The notes: generated from the sequence alone by a model not told the origin. DNA of 64,000 nt from Pseudomonas mucidolens (GCF_900106045.1 NZ_LT629802.1:3658001-3722000), one strand, 5' to 3'. Counted from the stretch's first letter, positions 20,024 to 28,876 are shown. Made by a program: numbers and translations.

Positions 20024-20434
20024 ATGAAAACCAGCACTGCCAAATCCTCGTTTAACCACCTGCGCGGGCTCAAATTGGCCGCGCTGGCTATCGGCACCAG
20101 CTTCGTTCTGGCTGGCTGCGCCGGCAATCCGCCGACCGAACAGTACGCCGTGACTCAATCGGCTGTGAACAGCGCCGTGAGCGCCGGCGGTACCGAATAC
20201 GCCGCAGTGGAAATGAAAGCGGCCCAGGACAAGCTCAAGCAAGCCGAACTGGCCATGCATGAGAAGAATTACGAAGATGCCCGTCGCCTGGCCGAACAAG
20301 CCGAGTGGGACGCTCGTGTGGCTGAGCGTAAAGCCCAGGCTGCCAAGGCTGAACTGGCGGTGAAGGATTCCCAGAAAGCTGTTCAGGAGCTGCGTCAGGA
20401 AGGCATGCGCCCTGCTGCTATCCAGCAGAAGTAA
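20024..20434 (+). CDS. DUF4398 lipoprotein upstream of lptF
   Basis: 136 residues from ATG 20024 (GGAG nine bases upstream); an in-frame ATG at 20009 would add five residues. A signal with arginine and lysine residues leads to the lipobox VLAGC. The mature protein has EYAAVEMKAAQDKLKQAELAM and a long charged coiled-coil helix (residues ~70-125, AEQAEWDARVAERKAQAAKAEL), the DUF4398 pattern. It probably forms an envelope stress-responsive pair with the OmpA-like lipoprotein 54 bases downstream. Confidence 0.85.
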   Translation: MKTSTAKSSFNHLRGLKLAALAIGTSFVLAGCAGNPPTEQYAVTQSAVNSAVSAGGTEYAAVEMKAAQDKLKQAELAMHEKNYEDARRLAEQAEWDARVAERKAQAAKAELAVKDSQKAVQELRQEGMRPAAIQQK

Positions 20435-20488
20435 GCGCGACCTCTGATTGCATTGCACCCGAAATCGAATTGAAAGGACGATACCACT

Positions 20489-21271
20489 ATGCGTAAACAA
20501 TTGATGATCCCTGCCCTGCTGGCGATGAGCGTTGCACTGGCGGCTTGCTCCACCCCGCCGAACGCGAACCTGGAAAATGCACGGACCAACTACACGGCCC
20601 TGCAAGCCAACCCACAGGCGACCAAAATCGCCGCCCTGGAAACCAAGGATGCAGGCGAGTGGCTGGATAAAGCCGAAAAGGCCTACCGTGACAAGGAAGA
20701 CGAGAAGAAAGTCGACCAGTTGGCTTACCTGACCAACCAGCGCGTTGAAGTCGCCAAGGACACCATCGCCCTGCGCGAGTCCGAAGCCAAGCTGAAAAAT
20801 GCCGGTGACCAGCGCGCTCGCGCCCTGCTGGAAGCCCGTGATGCGCAGATCAAGCAACTGCAAAACAGCCTGAACGCCAAGCAGACCGAGCGCGGTACGC
20901 TGGTGACCTTCGGTGACGTACTGTTCGCCACCAACAAGGCCGACCTGAAATCCAGCGGCCTGGGCAACATCAACAAACTGGCGCAATTCCTTCAGGAAAA
21001 CCCGGACCGCAAGGTGATCGTCGAAGGTTACACCGACAGCACCGGCAGCGATGCCTACAACCAGACGCTGTCCGAGCGCCGTGCGACCTCGGTGCAGGTT
21101 GCACTGATCAAGATGGGTGTTAACCCAGGCCGCATCGTGACCGCCGGCTACGGCAAAGCCTATCCGGTTGCCGATAACGCCAGCGTATCGGGCCGTGCCA
21201 TGAACCGCCGCGTCGAAGTAACCATCTCCAACGACAACCAGCCGGTCAAGCCACGCTCCTCGGTCCAGTAA
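20489..21271 (+). CDS. lptF: OmpA-family lipoprotein LptF
   Basis: 260 residues. Lipoprotein signal ends in LAAC (residues ~17-20). The region to ~130 is a DUF4398-like helical hairpin (DAGEWLDKAEKAYRDKEDE and a long coiled coil). Residues ~135-250 are an OmpA peptidoglycan-binding domain: LVTFGDVLFATNKADL, VIVEGYTDSTGSDAYNQTLS, then ERRATSVQVAL and MNRRVEV. It tethers the outer membrane to peptidoglycan; the P. aeruginosa counterpart is AlgU-controlled and found in mucoid strains. AAAGGA precedes the start, and a strong hairpin follows. Confidence 0.9.
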   Translation: MRKQLMIPALLAMSVALAACSTPPNANLENARTNYTALQANPQATKIAALETKDAGEWLDKAEKAYRDKEDEKKVDQLAYLTNQRVEVAKDTIALRESEAKLKNAGDQRARALLEARDAQIKQLQNSLNAKQTERGTLVTFGDVLFATNKADLKSSGLGNINKLAQFLQENPDRKVIVEGYTDSTGSDAYNQTLSERRATSVQVALIKMGVNPGRIVTAGYGKAYPVADNASVSGRAMNRRVEVTISNDNQPVKPRSSVQ

Positions 21272-21293
21272 TCGACTGACGCTGCATGAAAAA

Positions 21294-21316
21294 GCCCCGC
21301 CTTCTCCAGGCGGGGC
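21294..21316. terminator. Terminator of lptF
   Basis: Perfect 8-bp GCCCCGCC/GGCGGGGC stem with a 7-base loop, 22 bases after the lptF stop. It has an A-run before it and only CGCTT after it, so it is better formed as an intrinsic terminator for minus-strand transcripts and may work in both directions. Confidence 0.7.
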
Positions 21317-21370
21317 CGCTTACCCAAAAGCCTCCCCTTGCCGGCAATGCCGTTCAGTTATAGCTTTTTT

Positions 21371-21468
21371 GTAGGAGCGAGCTTGCTCGCGAAAAACTCA
21401 TCGGCGCCGCGTTTATCCAGGAAACACGCGTTATCGTTGACGTTTTTCGCGAGCAAGCTCGCTCCTAC
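21371..21468. repeat. REP pair / BIME, family A, copy 1
   Basis: Two perfect 27-base inverted arms (21371-21397 and 21442-21468), each with the GTAGGAGCGAGCTTGCTCGC core, around a 44-base spacer. It lies between lptF and the convergent 91-aa gene, whose stop is 25 bases away. Confidence 0.93.
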
Positions 21469-21493
21469 CTTTTGCCGGAGGCTTTGTTGTATA

Positions 21494-21769
21494 TCAACCG
21501 AAGTTCAGGCTACGACCACTGTCGTGACCGGGCATCATTGCCTGCAGACCTTGTTGTCCGGTCATCATTTGCCGCAGTTTCTGCATGTCCGACTCGCCTG
21601 CGCCAGCCGTACGTTGGGCGCCGTCACCGCCCATCAACATTTCAAGCAGCTTCTTGAGCATTTCCCCATTGTTGGGGCCTTGCTGCTGCAAACCGGCCTG
21701 TTGCCCCTGGCCCAGAATGTTGCCCATGCCACCCAGCAGGTTGCCGATGCCACTCACGCCCATACTCAT
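21494..21769 (-). CDS. Small Gly/Gln/Met-rich protein, 91 aa
   Basis: A good ribbon of low-complexity sequence: GIGNLLGGMGNILGQGQQAG at residues 7-26, a helix GEMLKKLLEMLMGG, then MQKLRQMMTGQQGLQAMMPG. GGGGA lies eight bases before the ATG, which argues for real translation. No signal peptide; the amphipathic, glycine-rich and cysteine-free make-up recalls harpin-like or amyloid-prone secreted proteins, but that is only compositional. Convergent with lptF across a REP pair. Confidence 0.6.
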   Translation of the reverse strand: MSMGVSGIGNLLGGMGNILGQGQQAGLQQQGPNNGEMLKKLLEMLMGGDGAQRTAGAGESDMQKLRQMMTGQQGLQAMMPGHDSGRSLNFG

Positions 21770-21971
21770 AGTGATTCCCCTGCATTAACGGTTCATAAGA
21801 TCTCGGTCAGCCATGCTGACAAGGCTTATGTGGCGCCCTACAGGTGATGGTTCCACTCTGCGTATTTACCTGCAGGCACAACCAACGTCGGCCACTGGAA
21901 AAGGTATGCATGTCGATAGGAAACATCGGCACCAAGCCTGGACATGGGGGATTCACGCCGGGACAGTCGGT

Positions 21972-22298
21972 CTATTCCTGCAACTGCGGGGTTTCCTGTC
22001 CCATGCACCGAACCGCTTGCTTCTTGTTGTTCACCAGCACGCCGCTCAGGCCTTTCTGCTCGGTATCGAACATCACCAGCACACCGTCGACGCACTGTGC
22101 CACTTGGGCGGCCGGGGTCAGGGAGATTTTATAGTCCTCGCCCGGAACAGTCTTGAGCATGGTGAAGTCGCTGAGCAGCAGTGCATCCTCTGGCTTGGCG
22201 AAGTGCAGGTAGCCGTAATACCACAGGCAACCCACGGTGCCGAGGATGGTGCCGATGCCAGTGAGAATCAGGGGGATCATGTTGCGTTCTTCGCTCAT
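21972..22298 (-). CDS. Small membrane-anchored hypothetical protein
   Basis: 108 residues. One membrane segment at residues ~8-28 (IPLILTGIGTILGTVGCLWY) and a soluble tail with VAQCVDGVLVMFD and KQAVRCMGQETPQL, holding two spaced cysteines that could pair. The start codon overlaps the stop of the hydrolase gene before it as ATGA, so the two are translated together. The region between it and the 91-aa gene (21770-21971) shows nothing convincing. Confidence 0.75.
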   Translation of the reverse strand: MSEERNMIPLILTGIGTILGTVGCLWYYGYLHFAKPEDALLLSDFTMLKTVPGEDYKISLTPAAQVAQCVDGVLVMFDTEQKGLSGVLVNNKKQAVRCMGQETPQLQE

Positions 22299-23209
22299 TG
22301 CGGGCTCTCTGCGGGTGCTGTCGTGGATTTTTTTACGGCCGGGTAATTGGGAATTTCACCCAAGCGACGAAGGCCATTGAAATGCTGCGGGTCGTCAAGA
22401 TAGCGCAGCATCACCGTTTGCCAAGTCTTGTCGGCGAAGGTCTGCACGTGACCACCTCGGGTCAGTTGCAGCACCCTCGGCGGGGGCGCAGCTTGATACA
22501 GTCGGATGCCGTTGGAAAGGGGCACGATCGGATCATCCAGGCTGTGGAACAGCAGTTTCGGCACACCGTTGACTCGTCCGATCGCCTTGTTCGCACTGTC
22601 GGCATCCGGCACCAGCCAGGACAACGGCACCTGGAACGGCCATGTTAACCAGGACGTGCTCAAGGCGAATTGCCCCACATCACGATAACTGGCCGGAACG
22701 CCGTCCAGCACCAGCGCCTTGAGACGTTGCTGGCGCTCGGGATGCTCCGCCAGATAATGCACCGCCAACGCGCCCCCCAGGCTCTGGCCAAGCACGACCA
22801 GCGGCTGGCCCTGGGTTTCGGGCGCCTGGTCGATCCAGCGGAAGGCGGCGTCCAGGTCCTGGTAAATCGCCGGCAGCGACGGCTTGCCCTCGGATAAGCC
22901 ATAACCGCGATAGTCCAGCAACAATACTTGATAACCCTGTTCCGGCAGCCACCAACTTCCGCCCAAATGCCAGGACAGGTTGCCACCGTTGCCGTGCAGG
23001 TGCAGCACAGTGCCCTTGAGCGGCACGCCGGTCTTGGCCGGCAGCCACCAGGCATGCAGCGTGATCCCGTCGGCGGTGGTGAGAGTCACGTCGCGGTAGT
23101 GCAAACCAGCCTTTTCAGGGGTGAATGGCAGACCGGGCTCGGGATAGAACAGCAGCGAACTGCAGCCGCCCAAGGTCAGTAGCAGGCAAAGAATGCCGAG
23201 GATTCTCAT
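22295..23209 (-). CDS. Alpha/beta-hydrolase lipoprotein
   Basis: 304 residues if started at ATG 23209, which has GAGG nine bases upstream; ATG 23224 would add five residues. Lipoprotein signal with lipobox LGGC. The hydrolase fold shows the oxyanion segment LHLHGNGGNLSWH, DYRGYGLSEG, the nucleophile elbow GQSLGG (serine in VVLGQSLGGAL), the acid in LFHSLDDPIVP and the histidine in TRGGHVQTF. It is of the BEM46/YfhR type, likely an envelope esterase or peptidase of unknown substrate. Overlaps the following small membrane-protein gene by 4 bases. Confidence 0.9.
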   Translation of the reverse strand: MRILGILCLLLTLGGCSSLLFYPEPGLPFTPEKAGLHYRDVTLTTADGITLHAWWLPAKTGVPLKGTVLHLHGNGGNLSWHLGGSWWLPEQGYQVLLLDYRGYGLSEGKPSLPAIYQDLDAAFRWIDQAPETQGQPLVVLGQSLGGALAVHYLAEHPERQQRLKALVLDGVPASYRDVGQFALSTSWLTWPFQVPLSWLVPDADSANKAIGRVNGVPKLLFHSLDDPIVPLSNGIRLYQAAPPPRVLQLTRGGHVQTFADKTWQTVMLRYLDDPQHFNGLRRLGEIPNYPAVKKSTTAPAESPQ

Positions 23210-23319
23210 CCGTTGAAACCTCATGAATAAACCTGAACAGACCACTCGCCCCTTGGAGCATAGGTATCTATACAACTTTTAGAAACTGACGAGTTTCCCT
23301 GTGGCGAGGGCGGCACGGG

Positions 23320-24597
23320 TCAAAGGATGTTCGAGTAATCCGCCTCGATCCGGTCCAGGCTCAAGTGATTGAGGAAGTTGGAGAAACACATCCACGCTGC
23401 CAATGCGTTCATGTCGCGGAACTGCTCCGGCAAGTATTTGGGCGGCACCACCAGGCCTTCGTCGACCAACTGGCGCAAGGTACGCATGTCTTCCAGGGTC
23501 GTTTTGCCGCAAAACAGCAGCGGCACTTGCTCCAGCTTGCCCTTGCGCACGGCCAGCTGGATGTAGTTGTAGACCATGATAAAGCCCTTGAGGTAGGACA
23601 AATCCTTGGTAAACGGCAGTCCGGTCGGCGTCGAACCGCGAAACACCCGGCTGGCGTTGCCATAGCTTTCGGCCATTTCAAAACCTTGTTCACGGAAGAA
23701 CTCAAATACCTGCAAGAAGTCGGCGCCCTCCTCCACCATGTGGATCGCACGGGTACGGTTGGTCAGTTTGCGCAGGCGACTGGGGTAAGAGGCAAACGTA
23801 ATGATCTCCATCAGAATCGCCAGGCCTTCCTGGGTCACCGTGGACGACGGCGGCCCTTTGGACAGGAACGTACAGATCGGCTGGTTCTGCCCATTCAGCG
23901 TCGTCCCCACATGAACCAGTCCTTCATGGACTTCGAGGGCGCGCACGTCGCGCTCGTTGAACATCGCATCGGCGCGGATCTTGATGTAATCAGCCCCGGC
24001 CGCCGCGTCGGCGACAATGCCATCTGACTCAAATACGCGAATGGTTTCCTCGGCCTCTCCGAACACCTTGTTCAAACGACTTTGCAGCAGACTGACCGCT
24101 TCCTTGGCGCTCAAGGTCTTGGCTTCGTCCTTGAGATCGCCACGGCCGTCGATGTTGTTCAGGTAATCGGAGAGCATCAGTCCCAGGTCGGACAGGGTCG
24201 GATCACCGGCATGGAATGCGTCGGACGCGGCGCCGTAGAGTTCCTGGGAGATCAATCCGAAATCCTCGGCGCCCCGTGCTTCCAGCATGCGCACCACCAT
24301 GCGGTACTCCTTGCACATGCGCCGCATGATCTGCCCGACCGGGTTGAACTGGCCCAACTGACGGGTGATATCGCGCTCGATGTTCTGGAACTCCAGCTTT
24401 ACCGCGCTTGAATCGAACGACAACGCTCGGTTCAGGTAATAGTCGCGGTCCACGGCTGGCATGTCCTTGCCCTTGGCCTTGAGGAATCCCTGGCGAATGT
24501 TGTCATCCCACTTCACAGCGTCGAGGACGCGAATCGGTGTTTGTGCCAGCACGATTCGATCGGACAATATGCGTATCGTCTGCTGGTAATCGTCCAC
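23320..24597 (-). CDS. DUF1704 / QEGLA-motif protein, probable metallopeptidase
   Basis: 425 residues, known in annotation as flavohemoglobin expression-modulating QEGLA motif protein. The motifs are H224-E225-G-L-V-H229, an HExxxH pattern, and T255-Q256-E257-G-L-A260. The eukaryotic DUF1704 members (MATCAP tyrosine carboxypeptidases) are zinc enzymes with HExxxH and a downstream Glu, so by homology this is a candidate zinc peptidase; that transfer is my inference. The sequence between (FNERDVRALEVHEGLVHVG) and the C-terminal FTKDLSYLKGF region are conserved-looking. No signal peptide. It ends 110 bases before the hydrolase gene and starts 21 bases downstream of a lipoprotein gene. Confidence 0.85.
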   Translation of the reverse strand: MDDYQQTIRILSDRIVLAQTPIRVLDAVKWDDNIRQGFLKAKGKDMPAVDRDYYLNRALSFDSSAVKLEFQNIERDITRQLGQFNPVGQIMRRMCKEYRMVVRMLEARGAEDFGLISQELYGAASDAFHAGDPTLSDLGLMLSDYLNNIDGRGDLKDEAKTLSAKEAVSLLQSRLNKVFGEAEETIRVFESDGIVADAAAGADYIKIRADAMFNERDVRALEVHEGLVHVGTTLNGQNQPICTFLSKGPPSSTVTQEGLAILMEIITFASYPSRLRKLTNRTRAIHMVEEGADFLQVFEFFREQGFEMAESYGNASRVFRGSTPTGLPFTKDLSYLKGFIMVYNYIQLAVRKGKLEQVPLLFCGKTTLEDMRTLRQLVDEGLVVPPKYLPEQFRDMNALAAWMCFSNFLNHLSLDRIEADYSNIL

Positions 24598-24618
24598 CCG
24601 GTGCTTCCTCTCTAAAGG

Positions 24619-25167
24619 TTATTTGCCCACACGCTGATAGCGCACGGCTTCGACAAAGACATCGGCGTTGGCCGGATCATCCAGATAAGCAAAAACCGCA
24701 TCCATGGGGCTGTCCACCAGCACCCCATCGCCTTCGACGGTCTCCACGGTGCTGGCGCTCAGGAGCTTTTGTGCAACGGCCTGATTGATCTGCTCGAGAT
24801 CAAGGTTGTAGACCACCAATTCGTGTTTTTCGCTGAATTCAAAGCCGGCCAATATGAAATGGCCGCCAAAATCCTTGGGCACTGGCGCCGACAAATACCA
24901 GCGACGCCCATGGCGAGACACGGTGAACAGGTATTCATCACGTTGGCCCGGTTTGGCTTCAGGGTAGCTCACGGCTTTGTAGCGCTGCCCACCAGCATCG
25001 CTGATCCGCAGGTTGAGCGGCTCACCCCAGGCATTCTTGCTGGCCCACGTGCCGAGCAGGGCATCAGGCGCCGCTTCGCGGGTGGGCAAGGGCTCTTTGA
25101 AGGTCACCAGACAGCCGCTGAGCAGCAGGAACGACAACGCGATCACGACGACACGCCAGGCTTTCAT
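24619..25167 (-). CDS. Lipoprotein, 182 aa, unknown function
   Basis: Lipoprotein signal MKAWRVVVIALSFLLLSGC with lipobox LSGC. The mature part opens with TFKEPLPTREAAPDALLGTW, a lipocalin-like start, and holds a strand-rich core (EYLFTVSRHGRRWYLSA, FILAGFEFSEKHELVVYNLD) and the C-terminal helix AVFAYLDDPANADVFVEAVR. Probably an outer-membrane-facing lipoprotein. Located between the TetR gene (29 bases) and the DUF1704 gene (21 bases), so co-transcription is likely. Confidence 0.8.
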   Translation of the reverse strand: MKAWRVVVIALSFLLLSGCLVTFKEPLPTREAAPDALLGTWASKNAWGEPLNLRISDAGGQRYKAVSYPEAKPGQRDEYLFTVSRHGRRWYLSAPVPKDFGGHFILAGFEFSEKHELVVYNLDLEQINQAVAQKLLSASTVETVEGDGVLVDSPMDAVFAYLDDPANADVFVEAVRYQRVGK

Positions 25168-25196
25168 TAAAGGGTGACCTCCTGCGGGAACGGCGG

Positions 25197-25901
25197 TTAC
25201 ACCGACGCCAGCACCAAATGCATATAACGCTTGAGAATCTCAAGCATCTCTTCGCCGGTCAGCGACTCTGGTTCGAACAGCAAGCCCTGATATTCCATCC
25301 GACTGATAATCGCCGTCAACACTTTGGCATCTTGCTGCGGTTCGCGGGAACCCAATACCTGGAAAAACTGCGCGGTGCCCTGCAACAGAATCTGCTGGTG
25401 GGAACGTACCAGCTCGGCCAGGCGCGGATTCAACAGGGCTTCCTGGTGAAACGCCTGCTCGGCCATCAAGTACTCGCGACGATTAAGCAGTTGGCGCAGC
25501 ACGTAATCGGCGGTCAGCCGCGCAATGTCATCGGCCAGTTGCGAGCGCGATTCGGCACTGCCATCACCGTAGGCGACCATTTCCCGTAGCAGGCCTTCAT
25601 TGCGCACCCACAACTTGCCCATGAAAGCCGCGCTACGCTCAACGTATTGGGCAAAGGTATCGGTGAGCAGATCATCGATATCCTTGAAGTAGTAGGTGGT
25701 GGCTGAGAGCGGCACGCCAGCCTCGGCCGCTACCGCGCGATGGCGCACGGCCCGCACCCCATCGCGCACGACAATGCGCATGGCCGCATCGAGAATCTCT
25801 TGCCGGCGCTGTTCGCTGCCCTGGCGACTGGCCTTGCGGCCCTGATATTGAACGCTTTCAGCCACGGCAGCGGCAATGCCGGCGGCACCTTCTTGAGCCA
25901 T
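25197..25901 (-). CDS. TetR-family regulator
   Basis: 234 residues from ATG 25901 (an upstream extension is open but has no site). The HTH region is RRQEILDAAMRIVVRDGVRA followed by VAAEAGVPLSATTYYFKDID (residues ~62-82). The C-terminal helical domain has VLRQLLNRREYLMAEQAFHQ. The start codon lies 76 bases from the lysS terminator, which gives it its own promoter region. It may control the lipoprotein, DUF1704 and hydrolase genes downstream; this is inferred from position only. Confidence 0.85.
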   Translation of the reverse strand: MAQEGAAGIAAAVAESVQYQGRKASRQGSEQRRQEILDAAMRIVVRDGVRAVRHRAVAAEAGVPLSATTYYFKDIDDLLTDTFAQYVERSAAFMGKLWVRNEGLLREMVAYGDGSAESRSQLADDIARLTADYVLRQLLNRREYLMAEQAFHQEALLNPRLAELVRSHQQILLQGTAQFFQVLGSREPQQDAKVLTAIISRMEYQGLLFEPESLTGEEMLEILKRYMHLVLASV

Positions 25902-25976
25902 TACGCGCTTCACGACACCCACCCTTGAAATGATCAAAATCTGGCGCTGTTCGCTTGACGCTGAAGTACGCCCCAT

Positions 25977-26002
25977 AAAAAAGCCGCCTTATAAAAGGCG
26001 GC
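25977..26002 (-). terminator. Terminator of lysS
   Basis: 8-bp stem (GCCGCCTT / AAGGCGGC) with a 4-base loop and six Ts on the minus strand (six As at 25977-25982). A textbook intrinsic terminator, 18 bases past the lysS stop. Confidence 0.9.
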
Positions 26003-26019
26003 TTCGGCTTTCGCTACGG

Positions 26020-27522
26020 TTACGCTTGCGGCCGCATGTGCGGGAACAAGATGACATCACGGATCGACGGTGAATTGGTCAGCAGCATCACCAGGCGATC
26101 GATGCCGATACCCTCACCCGCCGTCGGCGGCATGCCGTATTCCAGGGCGCGGACGAAGTCGGCGTCGTAGTGCATGGCTTCATCGTCGCCCGCATCCTTG
26201 TCAGCCACCTGGGCCATGAAACGCTCGGCCTGGTCTTGCGCATCGTTAAGTTCGGAATAGGCGTTGGCGATTTCGCGGCCGCCGATGAACAGTTCGAAAC
26301 GGTCGGTGACGTTCGGGTTTTCGTCGTTACGGCGGGCCAGCGGCGATACTTCGAACGGGTACTGAGTAATGAAGTGCGGCTGTTCCAGCTTGTGCTCCAC
26401 CAGTTCTTCGAAAATCATCACTTGCAGCTTGCCCAGACCTTCGAAACCCAGCACCTTGGCGCCGGCTTTCTTGGCAATGGCGCGGGTCTTGTCGATGTCG
26501 TTGAGGTCCTCGGCCGTCAGCTCGGGGTTGTACTTGAGGATCGAATCGAACACCGACAGGCGAACGAACGGCTCGCCGAAGTGGAACACCTTGTCGCCGT
26601 ACGGCACGTCGGTAGTGCCAAGGACCAACTGGGCCAATTCGCGGAACAGCTCTTCGGTCAGGTCCATGTTGTCTTCATAGTCGGCGTAAGCCTGGTAGAA
26701 CTCCAACATGGTGAATTCAGGGTTGTGACGGGTCGACACGCCTTCGTTGCGGAAGTTGCGGTTGATCTCGAAGACCTTTTCAAAACCGCCAACCACCAGA
26801 CGCTTGAGATACAGCTCAGGCGCGATACGCAGGAACATTTCCATGTCCAGCGCATTGTGATGGGTTTCGAACGGTTTGGCTGCGGCACCACCGGGAATGG
26901 TCTGCAGCATCGGTGTTTCTACTTCCAGGAAGTCGCGTTTCATCAGGAAACTGCGGATGTGTGCAATCACTTGCGAGCGCACGCGGAAGGTCTGGCGCAC
27001 GTCTTCGTTGACGATCAGGTCAACGTAACGCTGACGGTAACGCTGTTCGGTGTCGGACAGGCCGTGATGTTTGTCGGGCAGCGGACGCAGGGATTTGGTC
27101 AGCAGGCGCACGTTGGTCATTTCGACGTACAGGTCGCCCTTGCCGGAACGGGCCAGGGTGCCCTCGGCGGCGATAATGTCGCCCAGGTCCCAGGTTTTCA
27201 CCGCAGCCAGGGTTTCTTCAGGCAAGGTCTTGCGATTGACGTAGACCTGGATACGACCGGACATGTCCTGGATCACCATGAACGAGCCACGGTTAAGCAT
27301 GATGCGGCCTGCAACCTTGACCGCAATCGCAGCCTCTGCCAGCTCTTCCTTGGTCTTGTCGGCGTACTGTTTCTGCAACTCTTCACAGTAGGCGTCACGA
27401 CGGAAGTCGTTGGGGAAGGCATTGCCCTTGGCACGCTCGGCAGCAAGCTTTTCCTTGCGCTGGGCGATCAGGGAGTTTTCTTCCTGTTGCAGGGCTTGCG
27501 GATCGAGTTGTTGGTCGCTCAT
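26020..27522 (-). CDS. lysS: Lysyl-tRNA synthetase, class II
   Basis: 500 residues starting at ATG 27522 ([18 protein letters not shown]); the frame is open for 101 codons upstream but those encode no family sequence. It charges tRNA-Lys in the cytosol. An OB-fold anticodon domain ([20 protein letters not shown]) precedes the class II core: motif 1 around [19 protein letters not shown], motif 2 in [20 protein letters not shown], motif 3 in [20 protein letters not shown]. It follows prfB in a two-gene operon, as in many gammaproteobacteria. Confidence 0.98.
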   Translation of the reverse strand: MSDQQLDPQALQQEENSLIAQRKEKLAAERAKGNAFPNDFRRDAYCEELQKQYADKTKEELAEAAIAVKVAGRIMLNRGSFMVIQDMSGRIQVYVNRKTLPEETLAAVKTWDLGDIIAAEGTLARSGKGDLYVEMTNVRLLTKSLRPLPDKHHGLSDTEQRYRQRYVDLIVNEDVRQTFRVRSQVIAHIRSFLMKRDFLEVETPMLQTIPGGAAAKPFETHHNALDMEMFLRIAPELYLKRLVVGGFEKVFEINRNFRNEGVSTRHNPEFTMLEFYQAYADYEDNMDLTEELFRELAQLVLGTTDVPYGDKVFHFGEPFVRLSVFDSILKYNPELTAEDLNDIDKTRAIAKKAGAKVLGFEGLGKLQVMIFEELVEHKLEQPHFITQYPFEVSPLARRNDENPNVTDRFELFIGGREIANAYSELNDAQDQAERFMAQVADKDAGDDEAMHYDADFVRALEYGMPPTAGEGIGIDRLVMLLTNSPSIRDVILFPHMRPQA

Positions 27523-27552
27523 GTCTTTTGAAATTCCATCACGGGTTCGTTG

Positions 27553-27573
27553 CCCCCAGCCTTCGGCTGGGGG
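27553..27573 (-). other. Hairpin in the prfB-lysS intergenic space
   Basis: Perfect 9-bp stem (CCCCCAGCC / GGCTGGGGG) with a 3-base loop, 40 bases after prfB and 31 before lysS. No T-run follows on the minus strand. Likely an mRNA processing or stability element that sets the relative levels of the two proteins. Confidence 0.55.
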
Positions 27574-27613
27574 GCGCGGGCAAGAACTGGATGTCCCGCC
27601 CGCTCCTACAGTC

Positions 27614-28709
27614 TTACAAGCCTTGTTTGAGGCTGGCCACCAGGTACTCGTCGATGTCGCCATCGAGCACCTTGTCGCAGTCGCTGCGTTCGATGTTGGT
27701 GCGCAGGTCCTTGATTCGCGACGCGTCGAGCACGTAGGAACGAATCTGATGACCCCAGCCGATATCCGACTTGGTGTCTTCCAGCGCCTGGGAAGCGGCG
27801 TTGCGCTTCTGCACTTCCTGTTCATACAAACGCGCCCGCAACATTTTCATCGCGGTGTCTTTGTTCGCATGCTGGGACCGTTCGTTCTGGCAACTGACCA
27901 CGGTGTTGCTCGGTACGTGGGTGATACGTACGGCCGAGTCGGTGGTGTTTACGTGCTGGCCACCGGCGCCCGAGGAGCGGTAGGTGTCGATACGCAGGTC
28001 CGACGGGTTGATGTCGATCTCAATGTTGTCATCGATTTCCGGCGACACGAACACCGCCGAGAACGAGGTATGGCGACGGTTGCCGGAGTCGAATGGGCTC
28101 TTGCGCACCAGACGGTGCACGCCGATTTCGGTACGCAGCCAGCCAAAGGCGTATTCACCCTTGATATGCACGGTCGCGCCCTTGATCCCGGCGACGTCCC
28201 CGGCGGACAGTTCCATGATGGTCGCGTCGAACCCGCGTTTGTCGGCCCAGCGCAGGTACATGCGCAGCAGGATGTTGGCCCAGTCCTGGGCTTCGGTGCC
28301 ACCGGAACCGGCCTGGATGTCCAGGTAGGCGTTATTGGCATCCATCTCACCGCGGAACATGCGGCGGAATTCGAGCTTTTCCAGGGATTCACGCAGGCGC
28401 TCGACCTCGAGGGCCACGTCGTCGACGGCAGCCTGGCCTTCTTCCTCGGCGGACATCAGCAGCAAGTCCCTGGCATCGGCCAGGCCTGAGTGCATCTCAT
28501 CGAGGGTTTCCACGATCTGCGCCAGCAGGGAGCGCTCGCGCCCCAGTTCCTGGGCGTAGGTTGGGTTGTTCCAGACAGCCGGATCTTCAAGCTCGCGATT
28601 GACTTCGGTCAGACGCTCATGCTTTTGATCGTAGTCAAAGATACCCCCGAATAGTTTCGGAGCGCTCGGACAGGTCCTTGATACTGTTAAGGATCGGGTT
28701 GATTTCCAT
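27614..28709 (-). CDS. prfB: Peptide chain release factor 2, with programmed +1 frameshift
   Basis: The gene begins at ATG 28709 and reads 24 codons ([19 protein letters not shown]...) to an in-frame TGA at 28637-28635. Just before it is GGGGGTATCTTTGAC, the RF2 frameshift site: an internal Shine-Dalgarno GGGGG three bases before CTT-TGA-C. Slipping one base puts GAC (28636-28634) in frame with the rest, giving 364 residues. RF2 recognises UGA and UAA stops; SPF (in [15 protein letters not shown]) and the peptide-release GGQ (in [13 protein letters not shown]) are both present. The start-frame stop lets RF2 limit its own synthesis. Confidence 0.97.
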
Positions 28710-28876
28710 GGCGGGCAGCACTCGTTGGCGAACTTTTGAAAGCCGGCGAGTATAACGGTAAACGGCTGAAAACGGCAGCCCGCTGGGCCGAAAAGGCTCG
28801 ACGGCGGCTACGAGGCGCTAAAGTCACGTTCGCGCCTCAACAGCCCTCTCTCATGCGCGATCACCAGCGTTTTCCA

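Noticed and set aside
26170..27531. 453-codon plus-strand frame across lysS
   Set aside because: Shadow of lysS with the same bias pattern.
27523..27825. Longer lysS start
   Set aside because: The 101 extra codons cross the prfB-lysS hairpin and prfB itself, and encode no lysyl-tRNA synthetase sequence.
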